From an uncultured Nitrosomonadales bacterium (lineage in GTDB: Bacteria; Pseudomonadota; Gammaproteobacteria; Burkholderiales; Methylophilaceae), in NCBI GenBank assembly GCA_946481065.1, contig CAMLMA010000062.1, positions 1-10,693 on the forward strand: a stretch of DNA of 10,693 nucleotides, in the 5' to 3' direction. A model generated the notes under the pieces. That model saw only the letters and a program-made list of their open reading frames with translations. It ran no database searches and was not told the origin of the DNA. The position numbers and the translations under genes are program-made. Within the stretch, counting starts at the first letter, position 1, and every line of letters starts with the position of its first letter. Shown here one piece after another: positions 6,363 through 10,693 of the stretch.

Positions 6363-8018
6363 ATGATCGTAAATTATGATTATCGCGTCATTGCGTTGCT
6401 GCTACTGGTGACCTTTATCGCGGCACTGATCGCCTTCAGCCTATCGGCAAAGGAATACCGGCGCGCGCCGACTTCCTTCGGCCTCTGGTTCGCTGCGGGC
6501 GCAGCTGCGGTCGCCGCCGGCGTCTGGCTCATGACGTATACCGGCTTCTTCAGCATGTCGCTCGGCGGTTCCTTGCTGGCGGGCTCGATCATCATGCTGG
6601 CGATCTGGCTTTGCATCGTCATCGTCAGCCGTTTCAGCGGAAGGCAATTCTCGCTGAGCAATACCTTCAAGCAGGCCAACTACGAACTGAGCCGTATGGC
6701 GATGCTGGACACGCTGACGCAACTGCCGAATCGGCGGGCGTTCCAGCAGCATCTGGATTTCGGCATCCGTCGGAGCGCGCGCATGGGCAACTCCATCGCG
6801 CTGGCCTTCATCGACCTTGATGGCTTCAAGCCGATCAACGACGCGCTCGGTCATCATATCGGCGACGAGGTGCTGCAGGCCGTGGCCAAGCGCCTGAATA
6901 CCGCCGTGCGCGGTTGCGACGTGGTCGCCCGTATCGGTGGTGACGAATTCGTCGCGCTACTGGAAGACATCAAGACCGACCAGGACATCATCCCCATCGT
7001 CGAGCGCATGATCCAGTCGCTGCGCGACATCTTCTTCATCGACCATCACGAGATCTCGATCTCGGCCTCCATCGGGATCGCGGTGTATCCGCGTGACGGC
7101 GACATCGAGCGCCTGATGGTGTGCGCCGACGCCGCCATGTATCGCGCCAAGACCGACGGCAAGAACCAGTTCCGCTTCTTCGACTCCGATATCGAGCTGG
7201 CGTCAGACCTGTTGATGGAAATGCAGCGCGACCTGAGTCACGCCCTGGCCAAGGACGAGTTCCGCCTGCACTTCCAGCCCAAGGTCGACAGCAAGACGCG
7301 CCTGCTCACCGGCGTTGAAGCGTTGCTGCGCTGGCAGCATCCGATCAAGGGCGTGTTGGCGCCCAATGCGTTCATTCATGCAGCGGAGAAGTTCGGGCTG
7401 ATCAACCAGATCGGCGAATGGGTGATCGAGGAATCCTGCCGCACCCTGCACCGTCTGCGCGCGCAAGGCCTGGATCTGCGCATCGCCATCAACCTGTCGC
7501 CGCAGCAATGCCGCAACCCCAATCTCGTCAGCCATGTGGTGCGGGTCATGGAGCGCTTCGACCTGCCACGCAGCGCGCTGATGTTCGAGGTGACGGAACT
7601 GGCCGCGACCACCAACCCGGAGCAGATGGATTCGCTATTGCTGGCATTCAAGCAGGCTGGCATCAGCGTCTCGATGGATGATTTCGGCGCAGGCAACTCC
7701 AGCCTGGTCTGCCTGCAGCACCTCAAGATCGACGAGCTGAAACTGGATGATGTGCTGGTCAAGCATATCGCTGTCAGCGACCGCTCGCGCGCCATCACCA
7801 GCTCCATCATCGCGCTTGCGCACGCGCTGGGCCTGAATGTGGTGGCCGAAGGCGTGGAAACCGAAGACCAGCGCCAGATGCTGGAGAAACTCGGTTGCGA
7901 CGAGCAACAGGGGTTCCTGTTCTCGCGCCCGGTACCTGAAGAAAAACTGGCCGCCCTCATCAAGCAGCTCTCCGGTGCCGTGCTGCCGGATAGCCCGGGG
8001 CCACTCGTCGCCGAATAG
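6363..8018 (+). CDS. Membrane-bound GGDEF-EAL cyclic-di-GMP enzyme with MHYT-like anchor
   Basis: Bifunctional-type c-di-GMP protein, 551 aa from this start. Three membrane helices (about residues 9-28, 41-63 and 71-90) are followed by a GGDEF domain (about 105-270) and an EAL domain (about 285-540). The cyclase site GGDEF is intact at 192-196, with an inhibitory I-site RxxD (RGCD, 183-186) exactly five residues before it. The EAL domain keeps the usual catalytic residues: E319 (EALLRW), N377, E409, D439-D440 (DDFGAG), K460, E496 (AEGVE) and Q516. Both synthesis and hydrolysis of c-di-GMP are therefore possible; the net direction cannot be told. Helix 2 ends in LMTYTGFF, resembling the MHYT motif with the histidine replaced. 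ATG 6363 is preferred because GAGAACGGA lies just upstream; in-frame ATGs at 6339 and 6348 lack a ribosome site. It sits after the dapD terminator as a separate unit. Confidence 0.93.
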   Translation: MIVNYDYRVIALLLLVTFIAALIAFSLSAKEYRRAPTSFGLWFAAGAAAVAAGVWLMTYTGFFSMSLGGSLLAGSIIMLAIWLCIVIVSRFSGRQFSLSNTFKQANYELSRMAMLDTLTQLPNRRAFQQHLDFGIRRSARMGNSIALAFIDLDGFKPINDALGHHIGDEVLQAVAKRLNTAVRGCDVVARIGGDEFVALLEDIKTDQDIIPIVERMIQSLRDIFFIDHHEISISASIGIAVYPRDGDIERLMVCADAAMYRAKTDGKNQFRFFDSDIELASDLLMEMQRDLSHALAKDEFRLHFQPKVDSKTRLLTGVEALLRWQHPIKGVLAPNAFIHAAEKFGLINQIGEWVIEESCRTLHRLRAQGLDLRIAINLSPQQCRNPNLVSHVVRVMERFDLPRSALMFEVTELAATTNPEQMDSLLLAFKQAGISVSMDDFGAGNSSLVCLQHLKIDELKLDDVLVKHIAVSDRSRAITSSIIALAHALGLNVVAEGVETEDQRQMLEKLGCDEQQGFLFSRPVPEEKLAALIKQLSGAVLPDSPGPLVAE

Positions 8019-8051
8019 CCCGAAAGGCCTATCACGCCCATCGCATGGGGC

Positions 8052-8060
8052 TGTTAAAAT
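8052..8060 (+). promoter_or_regulatory. Extended -10 promoter for yffB
   Basis: TGTTAAAAT at 8052-8060 is an extended -10 element (TGn plus TAAAAT). No -35 consensus is visible. The predicted start near 8067 gives a leader of about 22 nt. The 12-mer CTGTTAAAATGT (8051-8062) matches the kup promoter (2313-2324) at 10 of 12 bases. It may drive yffB and the phospholipase D-like gene. Confidence 0.5.
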
Positions 8061-8088
8061 GTGCCTGACCCATCTTTAGGCACGATCG

Positions 8089-8439
8089 ATGAAGCTCTAC
8101 GGCATCCCCAACTGCAACACCGTGAAAAAGGCCCGCGAATGGCTGGATACCCACGGTGTCACCTACACCTTCCATGACTTCAAGAAACAAGGCATCGACG
8201 ACGCCACGCTGCATGCGTGGCTGGCCCAACAGCCCTGGGAAAAACTGGTCAATCGCGCCGGCATGACATGGCGCGGCCTATCCGACGACGAAAAGGCGCA
8301 GGTCAAGGACAACGCCTCTGCCGCCGCCCTCATGCGAACCAAGACCAGTGTCATCAAGCGGCCGGTGCTGGTCTCCGAAGACCGGATACTCGCGCTGGGG
8401 TTCGATGCCGACCAATATGAGGCGTTGACCCGAGCCTAG
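8089..8439 (+). CDS. yffB: ArsC/Spx-family thioredoxin-fold protein, YffB-like
   Basis: Small cytoplasmic protein of 116 aa; E. coli YffB has 118. It has the ArsC-like thioredoxin fold, beginning MKLYGIPNCNTVKKAREWL with a single cysteine, C9, at the place of the redox cysteine in this family, then YTFHDFKKQGID, LVNRAGMTWRGL and a C-terminal SVIKRPVLV segment containing the cis-proline found in thioredoxin folds. The YffB branch has no proven reaction; a glutathione-dependent thiol role has been suggested. It should not be called an arsenate reductase, since no ars genes are nearby. A weak TTTAGG ribosome site lies about eight bases before the ATG. Its stop is only 15 bp before the phospholipase D-like gene, so the two are probably co-transcribed. 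In E. coli and many relatives yffB adjoins dapE, which here is one gene further on. Confidence 0.88.
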   Translation: MKLYGIPNCNTVKKAREWLDTHGVTYTFHDFKKQGIDDATLHAWLAQQPWEKLVNRAGMTWRGLSDDEKAQVKDNASAAALMRTKTSVIKRPVLVSEDRILALGFDADQYEALTRA

Positions 8440-8454
8440 CCTCGCGCGCTGGCC

Positions 8455-9852
8455 ATGCTTGACGCCATCTCACGCCGGGGTTCCACCAGTCTGCTCTGCC
8501 TGATGGCAGCGTGGTGCCTCGCGAGTTGCGCCACGCCACCCAAGGTCGATGCCATCGTCAACCAGACACCCGACGCCGGCACACCGACACGGGTCGTCAA
8601 TGCTCGCGGCCCCCTGACGCAAGCGGAGGGTAAGGCGCTCATCGCCAGGAGCGCCCGTAACCACAAAGAAGCCGACCTGCTGCAGGATCACTTGTTGATC
8701 GAGCAGGAGATCGCCGAAACGCCACTGGTCGCCGGCAATGATGTGCACCTGCTGCGCGATGGCGAGCAAACCTTCAATGCCATGTTCTCGCTGATCAGGC
8801 AGGCACGCCAGCATATCCATCTCGAATATTTCATCTTTGAGGACGTGCAGCACCACGGCGAATCGCTCGGCGACCTGCTGATCGCCAAACGCAAGGCAGG
8901 CGTCGCGATCGACGTCATCTACGACGGCATCGGCTCCATCACCACGCCGCCAGCCTTCTTCGAGCGTCTCAGATCTGCCGGCGTGCAGGTCGTGACGTTC
9001 AACCCGATCGATCTCGCGCATGCGCCGGATCTCAACAATCGCGATCATCGCAAGATCCTGATTGTCGACGGCGAATCCGCTATCGTCGGCGGCATCAACC
9101 TCAGCCTGAGTTACGAATCATCTCGCCTGCGCCGTTCCGCCGGGGTCGCCACGCACAGGCCCGAACATTGGCGGGATACGGACCTGCTCATCCGCGGACC
9201 GGCAGTCGACCAGTTGCAGCGGCTCTTCATCCAGCACTGGGCGGAACAGCATGGCCCTGCGCTGAGTGAGCCCGGCCTCTTTCCCGACCACACGAACCGC
9301 GGCAAGGAGATCGTGCGCATCATCGGCAGCTCGCCCGAGGATGCACTGCCGCGCTACTACGTGACGCTGCTGTCGGCGATCCGCAACGCGGAACAAAGCA
9401 TCTATCTCAGCTCGGCGTATTTCGTGCCGACCGAGGACGAGAAAAAAGACCTGATCGCTGCGGCGCGCCGCGGTGTGGCAGTCAGCATCTTCGTGCCCGG
9501 CGTCAGCGACTCGCCTGCCGCCATCCGTGTCCAGCATTCACATTACGAGGATCTGCTCGAGGCAGGCATCAAGATCTACGAGAGCGAGCACGAAGTGCTG
9601 CATGCCAAGACCATCAGTATCGATGGCGTCTGGTCCGTCATCGGCAGCTCGAATATCGACCACCGCAGCGCCTTGCTCAACGCGGAGGTCGATGTCGTCG
9701 TCATCGGCGTCGAGACGGCGCGCGAACTGCGCGCCATGTTCGAGGACGATATCCGGCAGGCGACACCGATCCGGCTCGATGTCTGGAAAAAACGACCGCT
9801 GTGGGAGCGGATTCGTGACCGCATGGCACGCTTTTGGGAAGGCATGCTGTAA
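8455..9852 (+). CDS. Phospholipase D/cardiolipin synthase-like lipoprotein
   Basis: PLD-superfamily protein of 465 aa with two HKD motifs, as in bacterial cardiolipin synthases, which join phosphatidylglycerol or related lipids. The first HxKx4D is H198-K200-D205 (DHRKILIVDG) and the second is H383-K385-D390 (LHAKTISIDG). Upstream of them come the cardiolipin-synthase-type segment GNDVHLLRDGEQTF and IHLEYFIFEDV...GVAIDVIYDGIGS. The N-terminus is a lipoprotein signal (arginines at 7-8, hydrophobic core, lipobox LASC with C25). Alanine at +2 suggests the outer membrane, so the active domain would face the periplasm. ClsA has two N-terminal helices instead. The ATG at 8455 is chosen because it keeps the whole signal; its ribosome site is poor, which would fit coupling to yffB 15 bp upstream. 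The true activity could be cardiolipin synthase, phosphatidyl transferase or phospholipase; the sequence alone does not decide. Confidence 0.88.
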   Translation: MLDAISRRGSTSLLCLMAAWCLASCATPPKVDAIVNQTPDAGTPTRVVNARGPLTQAEGKALIARSARNHKEADLLQDHLLIEQEIAETPLVAGNDVHLLRDGEQTFNAMFSLIRQARQHIHLEYFIFEDVQHHGESLGDLLIAKRKAGVAIDVIYDGIGSITTPPAFFERLRSAGVQVVTFNPIDLAHAPDLNNRDHRKILIVDGESAIVGGINLSLSYESSRLRRSAGVATHRPEHWRDTDLLIRGPAVDQLQRLFIQHWAEQHGPALSEPGLFPDHTNRGKEIVRIIGSSPEDALPRYYVTLLSAIRNAEQSIYLSSAYFVPTEDEKKDLIAAARRGVAVSIFVPGVSDSPAAIRVQHSHYEDLLEAGIKIYESEHEVLHAKTISIDGVWSVIGSSNIDHRSALLNAEVDVVVIGVETARELRAMFEDDIRQATPIRLDVWKKRPLWERIRDRMARFWEGML

Positions 9853-9864
9853 TATTGCGGTTTT
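9850..9864 (+). promoter_or_regulatory. Candidate dapE promoter overlapping the upstream stop codon
   Basis: TAATATTGCGGTTTT starts with the TAA stop codon of the phospholipase D-like gene and matches the dapD promoter box (5199-5213) at 13 of 15 bases. TAATAT would be the -10. The resulting leader is about 100 nt and includes a 6-bp hairpin CCGGCG/CGCCGG (9917-9934) upstream of the dapE Shine-Dalgarno. Confidence 0.4.
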
Positions 9865-9908
9865 ACCGGCGCCATTCCGCGCTGCCGGCCGGCCCTTCGG
9901 GACCATGA

Positions 9909-10693
<785 letters not shown>

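Noticed and set aside
8037..8049. Hairpin CCCAT/ATGGG as terminator of the GGDEF-EAL gene
   Set aside because: Five-base stem with no T-run; too weak to call.
8089..8439. Arsenate reductase ArsC
   Set aside because: Length, the YGIPNCNTVKKAREWL start and the closeness to dapE fit YffB; there are no ars genes nearby.

Overview
The window is about 60% GC by eye. It looks like chromosomal DNA of a betaproteobacterium, possibly of the Nitrosomonadales type. That placement is an inference from the protein sequences (XseA, DsbB, CysM, Kup, DapD, DapE) and from the dense, single-direction gene packing; no marker gene fixes the genus. I see no transposase, phage gene, tRNA, rRNA, CRISPR array or attachment site.

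Layout. Two genes run leftward: the 5' part of cysM (cysteine synthase B, cut by the window edge) and dsbB (disulfide bond oxidoreductase) upstream of it. Everything else runs rightward. A short divergent promoter region separates dsbB from xseA (exonuclease VII large subunit). Then come kup (K+ uptake), an M48 zinc-metalloprotease lipoprotein, dapD, a GGDEF-EAL cyclic-di-GMP enzyme with a small membrane anchor, a yffB/Spx-like ArsC-family protein, a phospholipase D/cardiolipin-synthase-like lipoprotein, and the first two thirds of dapE. One strong rho-independent terminator lies after dapD. Good -10 boxes precede xseA, kup, the protease, dapD, yffB and probably dapE.

How the genes fit together. 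DapD and DapE are the succinylase-branch enzymes of the diaminopimelate/lysine pathway, and yffB is a common neighbour of dapE (in E. coli, for example). Here the signalling gene lies between dapD and yffB, and the lipoprotein lies between yffB and dapE. Several products act at the envelope: DsbB, Kup, two predicted outer-membrane lipoproteins and the membrane-bound c-di-GMP enzyme.

The window is mostly housekeeping and I found no clear new system. The points most worth a second look are: the membrane anchor of the GGDEF-EAL protein, which looks like a shrunken MHYT domain with MTYTG in place of MHYTG; a perfect 14-bp palindrome at an activator-like distance upstream of dapD; three similarly oriented 8-mers spaced 19 and 20 bp apart inside a hairpin cluster after dapD; the shared promoter box of dapD and dapE; and the exported HKD-type phospholipase D in the dap neighbourhood.
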